Origin: an uncultured Mollicutes bacterium
Lineage (GTDB): Bacteria; Bacillota_I; Bacilli_A; RFN20; CAG-288
Length of the DNA: 5,621 nt
Assembly: GCA_900549915.1 (NCBI GenBank)
Contig: URQF01000093.1
Coordinates: 1-5,621 of the forward strand
Direction of reading: 5' to 3'
Shown: positions 5,433-5,621 of the stretch, piece by piece
Layout of the letters: each line of letters begins with the position of its first letter
How positions within the stretch are numbered: the first letter of the stretch is position 1
Translations under genes and position numbers: made by a program
Notes under the pieces: model-generated
Databases searched by the model: none
What the model was told of the DNA's origin: nothing
The model's input: the letters and a program-made list of their open reading frames with translations, nothing else

Positions 5433-5621
5433 ATGGAGAAACTTATTCTGTCGGAAGATGAAATCTCTCGCATCTGTGGACGTCTTGCATCCGAAATCGA
5501 ACCAAAGCTGAAAGAAGATGATAACGGAATTCCGATTTTCGTTGGAGTCAGGAACGGTGCTCTGCCTTTCCTGTTTGAATTAGTCCGTCATCTTAAGGGT
5601 GCTTCCTGGTTAGATACCAGG
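5433..5621 (+). CDS. hpt: Hypoxanthine phosphoribosyltransferase, N-terminal part (cut by window end)
   Basis: Sixty-three codons are visible and the frame is open to the window edge. The family converts hypoxanthine (and usually guanine) plus PRPP to IMP or GMP in purine salvage, in the cytoplasm. The opening MEKLILSEDEISRICGRLAS matches the 'VLISEEEI' start of Gram-positive Hpt. VGVRNGALPFLFELVRHL at 37-54 aligns with the pyrophosphate-binding loop region, which in Bacillus Hpt reads GVLKGALPFMADLIKH (from memory). The usual Leu-Lys before Gly is Arg-Asn here. The catalytic EDIIDSG-type PRPP motif lies beyond the window and cannot be checked, so another type I phosphoribosyltransferase is possible. 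AAAGGAG at 5419-5425, 7 bases before the ATG, fixes the start. The gene is divergent from the tRNA-Asp unit. Confidence 0.85.
   Translation, partial: MEKLILSEDEISRICGRLASEIEPKLKEDDNGIPIFVGVRNGALPFLFELVRHLKGASWLDTR

Noticed and set aside
5411..5461. A 16-codon frame starting ATGGTTACAAAG that overlaps the start of hpt, a possible leader peptide.
   Set aside because: It has no ribosome binding site, and the likely transcription start lies at or after its ATG. The AAAGGAG inside it fits the hpt start.

Overview
The window comes from a low-GC Gram-positive bacterium (Bacillota). The support is a YesMN-type two-component pair, an MtaB of Bacillus YqeV type, tRNA genes with encoded CCA ends, AAGGAG ribosome binding sites and classical U-tract terminators. 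The family within Bacillota cannot be fixed from sequence alone; an Erysipelotrichia-like origin is only a guess.

Layout, left to right. Bases 1-77 hold the 3' end of an AraC-type response regulator. It is joined through an ATGA overlap to a complete YesM-type sensor histidine kinase (74-1810, + strand). Facing it is a membrane protein gene (1764-2789, - strand) whose last 47 bases lie antisense to the end of the kinase gene. This protein looks like the sensor half of a YesM-like receptor (two membrane segments and a Cache-like outer domain) but has no kinase, HAMP or DNA-binding output. The rest of the - strand reads right to left as three units: tRNA-Asp then tRNA-Gly then a terminator; an unrecognised 258-residue protein, mtaB and tRNA-Ala then a terminator; and finally the orphan sensor gene. 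At the right end, divergent from the tRNA-Asp unit, begins hpt (hypoxanthine phosphoribosyltransferase), cut by the window edge.

How the parts relate. The left third is signal transduction, of the kind that usually controls carbohydrate uptake genes. The middle and right are housekeeping: tRNA supply, tRNA modification and purine salvage. The unknown 258-residue gene overlaps mtaB by 11 bases, so the two are probably translated from one message. No non-coding gap exceeds 222 bases (5211-5432).

Most of the window is ordinary. The points that deserve a second look are the output-less sensor and its tail-to-tail overlap with the kinase gene; two protein genes, each just downstream of a tRNA terminator, that share a near-identical TATAAT-to-ATG block predicting leaderless or nearly leaderless mRNAs; and a perfect 9-bp inverted repeat wrapped around the -10 box of the tRNA-Ala promoter. 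I found no CRISPR array, insertion sequence, phage gene or recognisable defence system.
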